The notes beneath the pieces were generated by a model. That model worked only from the letters and a program-made list of their open reading frames with translations. It did not search any database and was not told the origin of the DNA. A stretch of 64,000 bases of DNA from Melghirimyces profundicolus (GTDB taxonomy: Bacteria; Bacillota; Bacilli; Thermoactinomycetales; DSM-45169): assembly GCF_003054245.1 (NCBI RefSeq), contig NZ_QBKR01000005.1:115761-179760 (forward strand), given 5' to 3'. A program made the position numbers and the translations under genes. This document shows, in pieces, positions 41,577 to 50,326 of the stretch. Every line of letters starts with the position of its first letter. The first letter of the stretch is position 1.

Positions 41577-41981
41577 CCCGTCCCCCCCCTTTCCTTGTCG
41601 ATTGGAAGCTTCCCCTGGACATGGGTCGGATCAAAGCGTCTTTTTTGAGAACCTTTGTCGAAAGGGTAGCCATGCCGGACAACCCTGTTTTATATTTTGA
41701 TCACCAACGGACGGGACGTCCGGATGAGATGTCTGGTGAAAGGGTGGATTGCAATGTTTTCTGTCGGTATTTTGCCCGTTTATCAGGAGTGCTTTTCCGT
41801 GTTTGCTCATTCCCGCCGAAGGGTTTTTCAACCGGATGAATCGCCCCAAAAGGCCCCGACAGGAGCATGGGTTCAAGATTCGATCCGTTGTCGTTTCGAG
41901 GCTTGGAGGCCGCCGGAACAGAAAAAAAAGGAGGATCGGTCCTCAGATGGGATGAGAACGGCCCCCCTCCGTGACCCTCCG
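41577..41981. other. Intergenic region without a recognisable gene
   Basis: These roughly 400 bases lie upstream of yvyE and downstream of the LCP gene, both on the complement strand. Several short overlapping frames exist, but none has a good ribosome binding site together with a recognisable or balanced protein. It presumably contains the yvyE promoter. A decayed gene cannot be excluded. Confidence 0.5.
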
Positions 41982-42011
41982 CAAAAAAAAGAGGGCCGAC
42001 ATCATTGGCCC
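41982..42011 (-). terminator. Terminator of the first LCP gene
   Basis: On the complement strand GGGCC pairs with GGCCC around a nine-base loop and is followed by TCTTTTTTTT. The stop codon of the LCP gene lies inside the loop. Confidence 0.75.
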
Positions 42012-43096
42012 CCGCTTCCGGTTGATCCTCCGGTTTCTGAACCCTGGGGTGCCCCTGTGTTCTGATCCGGAATGGTCTCCCATGGTTCCACAGGCTCCGG
42101 TTCCAACTCCAGCTGTTTGCGGATAATGTTGCTCATCCGTTGCCGTTCTTCGTTTGTCACCATGTAGTACCAGTACTGGAGCCGCTTGTTTTCACCCTTC
42201 AACTGCAGCGTTTCGATGTTTTCCTTGGGTATGTCCTGGTAGACGGACTGGAGTTTGGGAATTTCCGAAGGTTTGATTCCCAGCTTCATGTTGTTGCCGA
42301 CCGCATCCAACAGTTCATCGATTTTGGTGACCGTATTCAGACTGACGGCCCGGTCCAGGAGGCTGGTCATCACTTCCCGCTGCCGTTCGTTACGGCCCGC
42401 GTCCCCCCGGGGGTCCTGTTTGCGCATGCGGACGTAGGCCAACGCTTCATTGCCGTTCAGGTGTTTGGGTCCCGGCTTGAAAGGAATGACTTCCCCGCCG
42501 AAGTGTGCTTGGCTGAAAGCGAATTTGACATTGACGTCCACCCCGCCCAGGGCGTCCACTACATCGATGAAGCCCTGAAAGTTGACTTTGACGTAATAGT
42601 CCACGGGGACATGCAGAAGGTCCTCGACTGTCTGGGCCGTGTTGTTGACGGGTCCCGGTCCCTCCGAATTGACCTTGGGGCGCCCGAAGTATGGAGCAGC
42701 GTTGATTTTGTCGTAGTGATTGTCCGTGTTGGCGATTTTCACGTAGGTGTCACGCGGAATGCTGACCATTTTAACGGATTTCTTTTGGGGGTTCACCGCG
42801 GCGAGCATGATGACATCCGCCCGCCAATTGCTTGTCTCACGCCGCGCGTCGGTGCCCAGAATCAGGATGGTGAAGGGCTTATCCAAAGTCGCTTCCCCGT
42901 CCCGTTTGTCCGACTGGTCCAGGGGGTCGTAAGTGCCCGCCAACGCCCCCCAGACCTGGGCAAAGAGGTATCCGGAGACGATAAAAGCCGCAAGAACGAC
43001 CAACAGCAGTCCCCGGATCCACCATTTTTTCTTTCGTCTCCTTTTTCTGTACTTCTCCGATCGACTCCATTCGATCCGTTCCATAACCAACCCCAC
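42002..43096 (-). CDS. LytR-CpsA-Psr (LCP) family wall-polymer ligase
   Basis: A 364-residue protein with a short cytoplasmic Arg/Lys-rich tail, one transmembrane helix (about residues 26-46) and an extracellular LCP domain. Family features are FTILILGTDARRE, MVSIPRDTYVKI, KINAAPYFG, GGVDVNV and NGNEALAYVRMRKQDP with the conserved arginines that bind polyprenyl pyrophosphate. A Gly/Ser/Gln-rich tail ends the protein. LCP enzymes attach teichoic acids or capsules to peptidoglycan. GTG 43096 is used; ATG 43084 is an alternative start. Confidence 0.92.
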   Translation of the reverse strand: MGLVMERIEWSRSEKYRKRRRKKKWWIRGLLLVVLAAFIVSGYLFAQVWGALAGTYDPLDQSDKRDGEATLDKPFTILILGTDARRETSNWRADVIMLAAVNPQKKSVKMVSIPRDTYVKIANTDNHYDKINAAPYFGRPKVNSEGPGPVNNTAQTVEDLLHVPVDYYVKVNFQGFIDVVDALGGVDVNVKFAFSQAHFGGEVIPFKPGPKHLNGNEALAYVRMRKQDPRGDAGRNERQREVMTSLLDRAVSLNTVTKIDELLDAVGNNMKLGIKPSEIPKLQSVYQDIPKENIETLQLKGENKRLQYWYYMVTNEERQRMSNIIRKQLELEPEPVEPWETIPDQNTGAPQGSETGGSTGSGGQ

Positions 43097-43180
43097 TTTG
43101 CCTTTACGCCCGTCTCCGTTTTTTCTCTATCTCTCTCATTCTACTATCAATATCAGAGGTCCTCAAGCCGAAAACAATGT

Positions 43181-43220
43181 CCCATAAAAACAGACCCTCA
43201 GGGGCCTGTTTTTTTATGGG
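43181..43220 (-). terminator. Terminator of the second LCP gene (bidirectional palindrome)
   Basis: CCCATAAAAACAG and CTGTTTTTTTATGGG form a long A/T-ended palindrome with a GC core. On the complement strand the T-run follows the hairpin. The LCP stop codon falls in the loop. Confidence 0.75.
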
Positions 43221-44160
43221 ATTCGATCTCCAGATGTTCTCTCAGCACCCGGCTGACCCGGGAGCGCTCCCCCTCGGGAACGACGAGATAATAATGGCTG
43301 CTCCATTCATCCTTGCCCCTGAGGCGGAGAACTTCCCTCTTCTCTTTCGGAATTTCCCGAACGGTGCCCAGGGTGCGCCAGGCTTGGGGGAAGGAGAGAC
43401 TGGTTTCCGAATGTCGCCGGACAATCCGGAACAGTTCATCCAGTTTCATGATCGTGGACCAGCGTGTTCCTTTTTCCCACAAACTGTTCAACACCTGTTG
43501 TTGCCGCTCGTGACGGTCATAATCGCTGCCGCCGGTACGGTCCCGGATATAAGCCAGGGCCTGGGCACCGTTCAGTGTCATGGGGCCTTTTCGAAAATGA
43601 TGACCCTTGTAGGAGAAGTTCCGACGAACCCGAACGTCCACCCCGCCAAAAAGATCGATGACGGAGCGAAATCCGGCGAAGTTCATTTTAATGTAGTCGT
43701 GAATGGGGATGTTGAGGAAATTTTCCACGGTCTTTACGGTGGACTTGGCCCCGTGACCGAGGGAATAGGAGTGGTTGATCTTGTCCCGCCGGAGCCTCTG
43801 TCCATTTCCCCGTATCAACCATGTCTTTGTGTCCCGGGGGATATTGAGCACCTTCACGGTTTTCGACGAAGGGTTGACCGTGAGAACCAACAGCGCGTCG
43901 GCTCTTCCCACATCCTCTTTGCGCTGGTCGACTCCGATCAGGAGAAGGCTGACGGGGCGGTCGAGGGGAGAGGGCGGTCGCAGCCGGGGGGCGGCTGGAT
44001 CATCCGGTGTGTTCCGGTCCCTGATGGGGGCCGGAGAGGGGGTGGAGGGAGGAGTTTCGGGTGCGGACGGTGGATTTTCCGGATCCTGTAACCGGAAAAG
44101 GATCACCACACCCAAGGCCAGAACCACCGCCAGAAGCGTCTTGCGGTTGTATCTCCCCAT
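43198..44160 (-). CDS. LytR-CpsA-Psr (LCP) family wall-polymer ligase, second copy
   Basis: A 320-residue membrane-anchored LCP protein with an N-terminal helix (about residues 7-23), a Pro-rich linker (about 28-65) and an LCP domain. VSLLLIGVDQRKEDVGRAD, LNIPRDTKTW, KINHSYSLG, GGVDVRV and NGAQALAYIRDRTGGSD are visible. It is only moderately similar to its neighbour, so the two may act on different polymers or at different stages. ATG 44160 follows GGGGGGAGG; an upstream start would add six residues. The two LCP genes have separate terminators. Confidence 0.92.
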   Translation of the reverse strand: MGRYNRKTLLAVVLALGVVILFRLQDPENPPSAPETPPSTPSPAPIRDRNTPDDPAAPRLRPPSPLDRPVSLLLIGVDQRKEDVGRADALLVLTVNPSSKTVKVLNIPRDTKTWLIRGNGQRLRRDKINHSYSLGHGAKSTVKTVENFLNIPIHDYIKMNFAGFRSVIDLFGGVDVRVRRNFSYKGHHFRKGPMTLNGAQALAYIRDRTGGSDYDRHERQQQVLNSLWEKGTRWSTIMKLDELFRIVRRHSETSLSFPQAWRTLGTVREIPKEKREVLRLRGKDEWSSHYYLVVPEGERSRVSRVLREHLEIESHKKTGP

Positions 44161-44271
44161 TTTTTTACCTCCCCCCAAGGTTTTCTTTGGTTAGTATGGA
44201 CGTCTTATCCCATTCCATGCGGTTTCGTGATAAGCTGGATGTAACTGATGAAACAGGGGCGGGGTTGTTGA

Positions 44272-46569
44272 GTGATGGGAAGAATGGGTTGGTGGATCCT
44301 TTTCGGAACGTTGGTGTGGCTGATGGTTTCGGGATGCACGCAGGACGGACGCGACACCCCTCCAACCGAAGATGGCGGGAAAACGGGGAAAAAAACGGTG
44401 GAAAAAGAGTGGGTGGTCAAATGGAAGCAAAGCGAAGCGGATCCGGAATTCCTCCGGGAGGTTCAAGTGATCCACCGCACCGAAGATCAGGGGGTCAAGA
44501 TGCTCGTCCGTCTGAAAGAGGGAGTGAAGGAGGATGTGTGGCTGGAACGTTGGTCCTCCGATGAAGGGGTGGAGTTTATCCATCCCAACCAAAAATATCA
44601 AGTGGAAGAACGGAAGGGGACCGATACCGCGACAAACACCGAAAAGGGGAACGATTATCTGAAACGCATCAGGGCGGACCGCGCCTGGAGAGAGGTGCGT
44701 TTCCGGGGGCGGCACCAGCCGGTTGTCGTCGCGGTGGTCGATACAGGGGCCGATCTGGACCATCCGGCCTTAAAACCGTTTCTGACACAGGGGGTCAATC
44801 TGAAAGAACCCTCCCAATCGCCGGAAGACCGGATGGGTCACGGTACCCATGTGGCGGGTGTCATCGCGGAGGTCTGGCGCGGCTGGAGCCGTCAGGGGGG
44901 GGAGGAGTCGAATCCTGCGGATTTTGTCCAAATCATGCCCGTCAAAGTGATGGAAGACGGGTCCGACGGGGATGTCTACTTCACCTCCGAGGGAATCCGG
45001 GAAGCCGTGCGCCGAAAAGCGGATGTGATTGTGCTGTCCCAGGGCAGCTGGACCTATTCGGAAGCGATGGCGGAAGCGGTCCGCTATGCCGAGGAAAAGG
45101 GAGTGGTTGTGATCGGGGCCTCCGGGAACGCCAGCATCAGCGAAGACGGTGAGCTCCTGCACAACAGCCCCATCTATTATCCGGCAGCATTTCCGACCGT
45201 CATTGGGGTGGGGTCCACCGATCCCGACGGGAAAGTGGTCCTGACCTCCAACTTCGGGCCCGGAATCGATGTGGTGGCTCCGGGGGAATCGATTCGGGCT
45301 GCGGTGGTCGGCGGAAATTACGGGACCGATTCCGGAACCTCCTTCGCCGCTCCACAGGTGGGGGCTTTGGCCAGTCTGATTCTCCGGCGTTATCCGGATT
45401 TTTCTCCCGTCCAGGTTCGCGCGTTGATCCGTCAGTCCGCTCATCCCAACGGGGAAAACCGGTGGGATCCCTACAACGGTTTCGGCATGATCGATGTTTA
45501 TGCGGCACTGACCGAAACTCCGCGGAAGGATATTTTTGAACCCAACGAAGGCAAGAAATCGGCGATGCCTTTTTCCCGGGACCAGGTTTACAACGCGGTC
45601 TTGGACGGAAAAAATGACACGGATTGTTATACCATCTCGGTTCCTTATTCCGGCACCCTGAACCTTTCGTTAAAGGGTGCCGACCGGAAACCGGAGGGGG
45701 TGCGTGTGGAGATTTCCGGGGAAAAAAACGTCCGTTATCAGGGCAAAGAAGCAGAACAAATAAGGTTGAGCGTCTCCCCCGGACCGATCACCGCCTGTCT
45801 GTCCACTTCCCAAAACAAAGCCTGGGAGTATGAACTGGAAAACAACTACCGCCAGGAGGCGGATGAATATGAGAACAATGATCACCAGTGGAATGCGTAC
45901 AACGCCAAGGTGGCCCCCGGATATACCCATTTCAGGGGAACGCTTCACAGGAAGAGGGACAACGATTGGTACCGGTTGCAGGTGTCCAAGCCGGGGAAGC
46001 TGAGCCTGAGGCTGGATGTATTCAGCCCCCGCGGAGATCCCGTTCTCTACCTGCAGCGGGAAGGGTCCTGGAAAGGAAAGAAGGTGGACGGGGAAGCGGA
46101 GGGAAAGCCGGAAGAAATCGAATGGAAGGTGAAATCCGGCAGCCTCTATGTACGGATCACGGACTACGGGACCAACCCGAATCCTGACCCCTACCATTTT
46201 ATGGTCCGTTTCCAACCGGGGGACCGGGACGTTTTTGAGCCGAACAACACGTCGGCTCAGGCCCGGTTGCTGGAGGAAGGCGAAGAAGGAACCGGAAAGT
46301 TCGGGGGTGGATCGGATCTGGATTGGTATGTGTACTTCTCCGGCCGGGAAGAGAAAACACCGATTCGGTTCAAAGTCCCTGAAGGAGCGGAGGACGCTGT
46401 TTTGTTGCTGTATGACGAAGATCTCCGTGTCCTGGAAAAGATCCGGTTGTCCGGAGGCCGCCGGAGTGAAACCCGGATCCGGACATTGGCCAAAGGAATG
46501 TACCACCTCCGTGTTCAGGGCGGCGAGAACGATGCCAAAAAAGGCTATCGGTTGCAGGTGGGCCGTTGA
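44272..46569 (+). CDS. Lipoprotein subtilisin-like serine protease (S8) with PPC-type repeats
   Basis: A 765-residue secreted protease. The signal peptide ends in VSGC with lipidated Cys22. The subtilase domain (about 130-415) has the triad Asp157 (VVDTGAD), His190 (GHGTHVAG) and Ser357 (GTSFAAP), with Asn286 as oxyanion residue. Three C-terminal modules (about 420-520, 525-640 and 645-765) resemble bacterial pre-peptidase C-terminal domains, with FEPNEGKK, YENND and FEPNNTS starts and DWY-type cores. The start is GTG 44272 or ATG 44275. It is divergent from the LCP genes and likely acts at the cell surface; its substrate is unknown. Confidence 0.9.
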   Translation: MMGRMGWWILFGTLVWLMVSGCTQDGRDTPPTEDGGKTGKKTVEKEWVVKWKQSEADPEFLREVQVIHRTEDQGVKMLVRLKEGVKEDVWLERWSSDEGVEFIHPNQKYQVEERKGTDTATNTEKGNDYLKRIRADRAWREVRFRGRHQPVVVAVVDTGADLDHPALKPFLTQGVNLKEPSQSPEDRMGHGTHVAGVIAEVWRGWSRQGGEESNPADFVQIMPVKVMEDGSDGDVYFTSEGIREAVRRKADVIVLSQGSWTYSEAMAEAVRYAEEKGVVVIGASGNASISEDGELLHNSPIYYPAAFPTVIGVGSTDPDGKVVLTSNFGPGIDVVAPGESIRAAVVGGNYGTDSGTSFAAPQVGALASLILRRYPDFSPVQVRALIRQSAHPNGENRWDPYNGFGMIDVYAALTETPRKDIFEPNEGKKSAMPFSRDQVYNAVLDGKNDTDCYTISVPYSGTLNLSLKGADRKPEGVRVEISGEKNVRYQGKEAEQIRLSVSPGPITACLSTSQNKAWEYELENNYRQEADEYENNDHQWNAYNAKVAPGYTHFRGTLHRKRDNDWYRLQVSKPGKLSLRLDVFSPRGDPVLYLQREGSWKGKKVDGEAEGKPEEIEWKVKSGSLYVRITDYGTNPNPDPYHFMVRFQPGDRDVFEPNNTSAQARLLEEGEEGTGKFGGGSDLDWYVYFSGREEKTPIRFKVPEGAEDAVLLLYDEDLRVLEKIRLSGGRRSETRIRTLAKGMYHLRVQGGENDAKKGYRLQVGR

Positions 46570-46595
46570 CCTTTCTGTAAAAAAACGGTGGCCGC

Positions 46596-46624
46596 TTGTC
46601 TTCCAAATTCTTTTCATGTATTCT
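46596..46624 (+). promoter_or_regulatory. Sigma-A promoter of metK
   Basis: TTGTCT at 46596-46601 and TATTCT at 46619-46624 are separated by 17 bp, with TG near the -10. The predicted transcript has a leader of about 135 bases before metK. Confidence 0.55.
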
Positions 46625-46658
46625 TTAAATGAATTTTTTTGATCCATCAACGGATGAA

Positions 46659-46742
46659 AAGGTCTGCCCGAGATGCCATCGGTGACCTGGGGAAAAAGGT
46701 TTCTCCGAATCGATCCGGGCTTTTTCTTTTCTGGGATAAAAT
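46659..46742 (+). promoter_or_regulatory. Attenuator-like leader RNA upstream of metK
   Basis: Two mutually exclusive folds are visible. In one, GGTC-tgc-CCGA pairs with TCGG-t-GACC and a second hairpin GGGGAAA/TTTCTCC forms. In the other, GCCCG-a-GAT from the first hairpin pairs with ATCCGGGC, followed directly by TTTTTCTTTTCT, a terminator. The core of the S-box class, which often controls metK in Firmicutes, is not present, nor do I recognise another SAM riboswitch class. A regulatory role is inferred from structure and position only. Confidence 0.45.
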
Positions 46743-46766
46743 CCGGCAGTCAAAGGAGGACCCACC

Positions 46767-47969
46767 TTGCCTGAAAACCTTCGACGCACGCTGTTTACGT
46801 CGGAATCGGTCACAGCCGGTCACCCCGATAAAATTTGTGATCAGATTTCCGATGCGGTTCTGGATGAAATCCTCTCCCGGGATCCCAATGCCCGTGTGGC
46901 TTGTGAAACTTCCGTCACCACGGGATTGGTCCTGGTTTCCGGCGAAATTTCCACCACCTGCTATGTGGACATCCCCCGGATCGTACGGGATACGATCCGG
47001 GAGATCGGCTATACCCGGGCAAAGTACGGTTTTGATGCGGAAACCTGTGCCGTGCTCACCTCCATCGACGAGCAATCTCCCGATATCGCCGCCGGTGTGG
47101 ACGAAGCGCTGGAAAAACGGGAAGGTCAGATGACCGAAGCAGAGATTGATGCCATCGGGGCCGGTGACCAGGGGTTGATGTTCGGCTTCGCCAGCAACGA
47201 AACCCCCGAACTGATGCCTTTGCCCATTTCCCTGGCCCACCGTCTGGCCCGCCGCCTCCATGAGGTGAGGAGCAACGGAACCCTGAATTATCTGAGGCCC
47301 GACGGAAAAACCCAGGTGACCGTCGAATATGAAGGGGAGCGGCCCGTCCGGATCGACACCGTGGTCGTCTCCACGCAACATTCGGAAGAAGTCAGCCTGG
47401 ATCGTATCAAGCAGGATATTCAGGATCATGTGATCAACCCGGTGGTTCCCGAAGAAATGTTGGATGAGCGGACCATTTATTATATCAATCCCACGGGGCG
47501 GTTTGTCATCGGCGGTCCCATGGGGGATGCCGGTCTGACCGGCCGCAAGATCATCGTGGACACCTACGGGGGATACGCCCGCCACGGCGGTGGCGCTTTT
47601 TCCGGTAAAGATCCGACCAAAGTGGACCGTTCCGGAGCTTACGCCGCCCGCTACGTAGCCAAAAACATTGTGGCGGCCGGCCTCGCCGACAAATGCGAAG
47701 TCCAGTTGGCCTATGCCATCGGGGTGGCCCGTCCCGTCTCCATTCGGGTCGACACCTTCGGGACCGGCCGCCTGAACGAGGAGGAACTGGTCCGTCTCGT
47801 CCGGAGGCATTTTGATCTCCGTCCCGCCGGGATCATTCGACAACTGGACCTCCGGCGTCCCATTTACAAACAAACGGCCGCATACGGTCATTTCGGTCGG
47901 ACCGATCTCGATCTTCCCTGGGAAAAAACGGACGTCGCCGATCGCCTCAAGCAGGATGCCGCTCTTTGA
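46767..47969 (+). CDS. metK: S-adenosylmethionine synthetase
   Basis: A 400-residue enzyme forming SAM from methionine and ATP. Signatures are [32 protein letters not shown], the P-loop-like [16 protein letters not shown], and a C-terminal [19 protein letters not shown]. It starts at TTG 46767 after AAAGGAGGA and looks monocistronic. Its product is the ligand of the SAM riboswitch found upstream of metNPQ in this window. Confidence 0.97.
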   Translation: MPENLRRTLFTSESVTAGHPDKICDQISDAVLDEILSRDPNARVACETSVTTGLVLVSGEISTTCYVDIPRIVRDTIREIGYTRAKYGFDAETCAVLTSIDEQSPDIAAGVDEALEKREGQMTEAEIDAIGAGDQGLMFGFASNETPELMPLPISLAHRLARRLHEVRSNGTLNYLRPDGKTQVTVEYEGERPVRIDTVVVSTQHSEEVSLDRIKQDIQDHVINPVVPEEMLDERTIYYINPTGRFVIGGPMGDAGLTGRKIIVDTYGGYARHGGGAFSGKDPTKVDRSGAYAARYVAKNIVAAGLADKCEVQLAYAIGVARPVSIRVDTFGTGRLNEEELVRLVRRHFDLRPAGIIRQLDLRRPIYKQTAAYGHFGRTDLDLPWEKTDVADRLKQDAAL

Positions 47970-47996
47970 TCTGAACGTCAAGAGATACTTCCCAAT

Positions 47997-48057
47997 GCAA
48001 ACCCCCATCGGACACAGCGGGCAACCCGTTTTTGCCTGCGTCCGGTTGGGGGTTTGT
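47997..48057 (+). terminator. Long hairpin downstream of metK
   Basis: GCAAACCCCC and GGGGGTTTGT form the base of an imperfect 60-base hairpin with inner CGGAC/GTCCG and GGGCAA/TTGCC pairings. There is no clear T-run, so termination is likely but not certain. Confidence 0.6.
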
Positions 48058-48201
48058 CACATTCTTGCAGTCATCTTCGATCAAGGATCAGAGGGGACGA
48101 CGGCAAGGTTTTGACCCTGATGTCCCGTGGGTGTCTCGACAGAATCAGTAAAATATTGTAAAGTGAAAAAGACGGCCTTTTTGGAGTTTTCTCCCCCCGA
48201 A

Positions 48202-48239
48202 CCTCCTTTTTGCCCGAGCATATACTGGCAAAAAGGAGG
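48202..48239 (+). promoter_or_regulatory. Perfect hairpin sequestering the ribosome binding site of the next gene
   Basis: CCTCCTTTTTGCC (48202-48214) is perfectly complementary to GGCAAAAAGGAGG (48227-48239), with a 12-base loop. The right arm contains AAAAGGAGG, the Shine-Dalgarno of the gene starting at 48249. If transcribed, the 13-bp helix would block ribosome binding, so translation would need opening of the hairpin or a start within it. A TATACT sits in the loop at 48221. Confidence 0.7.
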
Positions 48240-48248
48240 ACAGAAGTG

Positions 48249-48623
48249 ATGGGAGAATGGCTGCTCGCAGGTGTTGCGCTGTTCGCGGTGATCGGGTTGA
48301 TGGCGGGCTTATTTTCACGAATATTCAGCCAACCGCCGAAGAAAGGGGGCAAGGCCTCCCGGTTGATCCTCTTGACCCGGAACAGTCAGGGTTGTGTGGA
48401 AGGGGTGGTCCGTTCCTACTCCTTTCGAAGGAGAGTGAGGGGGGAACCCCTGGAGATTATTTGTTTTGATGAGGGGTCTTCCGATGATACCGGTCCCATA
48501 CTCCAACGGTTGCAGAAAAGGTATCCTTCCCTGGATCTTCACCTCCGGGCCGAACCTCCTTACCAGATGGATGACGGCCGGGATGAGGCCTCCATTCTGG
48601 ACCTCAGAAACCGGTGTTCGTAA
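48249..48623 (+). CDS. Membrane-anchored protein with partial GT-A-like domain, unknown
   Basis: A 124-residue protein with an N-terminal transmembrane helix (residues 4-25), then a region with LILLTRNSQGCVEGVVRSY and FDEGSSDDTGPILQRLQK. The latter resembles the nucleotide-sugar-binding start of family 2 glycosyltransferases (DDGSxDDT), but only about 90 residues remain and the catalytic part is missing. It may be a truncated or repurposed protein. ATG 48249 is eight bases from AAAGGAGGA, which lies in a perfect hairpin. It precedes comFA, with 62 bases between. Confidence 0.6.
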   Translation: MGEWLLAGVALFAVIGLMAGLFSRIFSQPPKKGGKASRLILLTRNSQGCVEGVVRSYSFRRRVRGEPLEIICFDEGSSDDTGPILQRLQKRYPSLDLHLRAEPPYQMDDGRDEASILDLRNRCS

Positions 48624-48685
48624 CTGTCGGACGACCGTCCCTCCTCCCGGGTGGAGGGGCTTTATCATGGGGAGGGAGAAGAGTC

Positions 48686-50326
48686 ATGCGTTTTTCCACT
48701 TATCAAGTAAGAGGCCGTTCTTTTGTCACCCTTTATCCCGAAGCCGACCGTCTCTATTGGAAACTCAGAGGGGAAGAAATGCGGCCGGAGGGACAGTATT
48801 CTTCTTTCGGACAAGCTTTCCGGAAGACCGGAGATCAAGGCTTCCCAGGAGGACGGTTCCACACCGGCGCGGGAAGGGATACTCTCATGGAATCCGATGC
48901 TCTTCACCTGCAGCGTGAGCTCGGCGGCAGAGCCTTGACCTTGGACGAAGTCCTCCGTTGGGGGGAGGGGTTCGGATCGGCGGAACGAACGGCGTCGGCG
49001 TTGCAATGGCTTTGTCTCACCGGAAGGGCGTCGGTTTTTCCGGGGGTGGACGATGCGGGACCCGCCCTTCGCCGACGATGCCGAAGGTGCGGGGGGAAAG
49101 CGGGGCAGATTCGGACGGGGACATGTGCGCGATGCGGGGGGAAGTGTGCCTGGTGTGATCAGTGTGTCATTCTGGGAAAGAGCCGCGCATGCACCCCTTT
49201 TTTTCTGCTGGAGCCCGCTTGCGACCGAATTCCCCCGGGGAATGTGGAGATGGAACGGCCGATTTTGTCCCCGTCACAGCGGGATGCTGCGAGAGAATGC
49301 CTCCGGTGGCTCTCCGGTGAGGGAGAAGAGCTTCTGGTCTGGGGGGTGATCGATGCAGGAAGGAAGGAAATGGTATTTCCCGCTGTCTGCCGCACCATGG
49401 AAGAAGGGGGGCGGGTGCTTTGGCTCTCTCCCCGGAAGGAGGAAGTGATCGAGGTGGCGGAGCGGATGAGAAGCGTGTTTCCGGGAACCCGGGTGGCCGA
49501 AGTTCACGGAGATGCCGGGGCTCATTGGGCCGATGCCGAGCTCACTTGTGCCACCGCCCCGCAGGCGATCCGGTTTTACCATCGTTTTCAACTGGTGGTG
49601 GTGGATGAAGGGGAGGCCGATCTCCTGAACGGGGTTTCCGGTTGGTGGAACGGCATCCGGAGGGCGGCTGCGGTCACGGGGAAGCGGATCCAACTGACGG
49701 TCACCCCCTCCCGTTCCCGGAGACGTCGGGCCCGAAGGCGAAACTCCCTGATCACCGTGCCGGTGAGATATCACGGCTTTCCCCTGCCCGTTCCCGAAGT
49801 GAGCCGGGTATGGCGGTTTTGGAGGAAAGTGGAGCACAGAGCATCCATCCCCGCGCTGGAAACGTTTTTGACCGGTGCTTGCGGAGAGGGGGGGCAGGTG
49901 TTGTTGTTCGTACCCGGAGTCCCGGAGGCGGATTCTCTCCTTCAGTGGATCCGGAACCGGACGGTTTTGAGAAAAGTGCCATTCGATGCTGCCACGGGCG
50001 GCGATCCGGATCAAAGCGGCAAAATCCACTCCTTCTTGACGGGGGAACTGAAAGGATTGGTGACGACACCCTCCGTGGGGAAAGGGGTGGCCGTCCCCCG
50101 ATGTCACATCGGGGTGGCGGGGGCCGATCATCCGGTGTTCCAAAAGGCGGTCTTGATTGAGATCGCGGGAAAGGCGGGAAGATCCGGAACGTATCCAAAG
50201 GGGAGGGTTTGCTTTTTCCCGTCCGTCCGTACCGAAGCCCAAATCGGAGCCATCCGGGACATCCGGGAGTGGAACCGTCTGGCTGCAAAAAGAGGCTATC
50301 TGCGCACGGAGGGGGAGGAGCCTTGA
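48686..50326 (+). CDS. comFA: ComFA-like protein with degenerate helicase motifs
   Basis: A 546-residue homologue of the competence DNA-uptake helicase ComFA. The zinc-binding module is intact (CRRC at 132-135, CARC at 147-150, CAWC at 154-157 and Cys160). The ATPase core is altered: Walker A reads GVIDAGRK, with Arg226 and Lys227 where ComFA has Lys and Thr; DEVD reads DEGE (307-310); SATP reads TVTP; the ERGVT motif reads GKGVA; and GRxGR reads GKAGR. Length, order of motifs and the next gene comFC support orthology. The ATG follows GGAGGGAG. ATP hydrolysis is doubtful. Confidence 0.85.
   Translation: MRFSTYQVRGRSFVTLYPEADRLYWKLRGEEMRPEGQYSSFGQAFRKTGDQGFPGGRFHTGAGRDTLMESDALHLQRELGGRALTLDEVLRWGEGFGSAERTASALQWLCLTGRASVFPGVDDAGPALRRRCRRCGGKAGQIRTGTCARCGGKCAWCDQCVILGKSRACTPFFLLEPACDRIPPGNVEMERPILSPSQRDAARECLRWLSGEGEELLVWGVIDAGRKEMVFPAVCRTMEEGGRVLWLSPRKEEVIEVAERMRSVFPGTRVAEVHGDAGAHWADAELTCATAPQAIRFYHRFQLVVVDEGEADLLNGVSGWWNGIRRAAAVTGKRIQLTVTPSRSRRRRARRRNSLITVPVRYHGFPLPVPEVSRVWRFWRKVEHRASIPALETFLTGACGEGGQVLLFVPGVPEADSLLQWIRNRTVLRKVPFDAATGGDPDQSGKIHSFLTGELKGLVTTPSVGKGVAVPRCHIGVAGADHPVFQKAVLIEIAGKAGRSGTYPKGRVCFFPSVRTEAQIGAIRDIREWNRLAAKRGYLRTEGEEP

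Noticed and set aside
41577..41981. Short frames in the yvyE-LCP gap, such as one starting MPDNPVLYFDHQRTG
   Set aside because: Weak or absent ribosome binding sites, odd composition and no recognisable family.
46631..46766. S-box (SAM-I) riboswitch upstream of metK
   Set aside because: The conserved core (AGAGCGGC, GGCAACC, GGTGCC) found before metN is not present; only a generic attenuator-like fold is seen.
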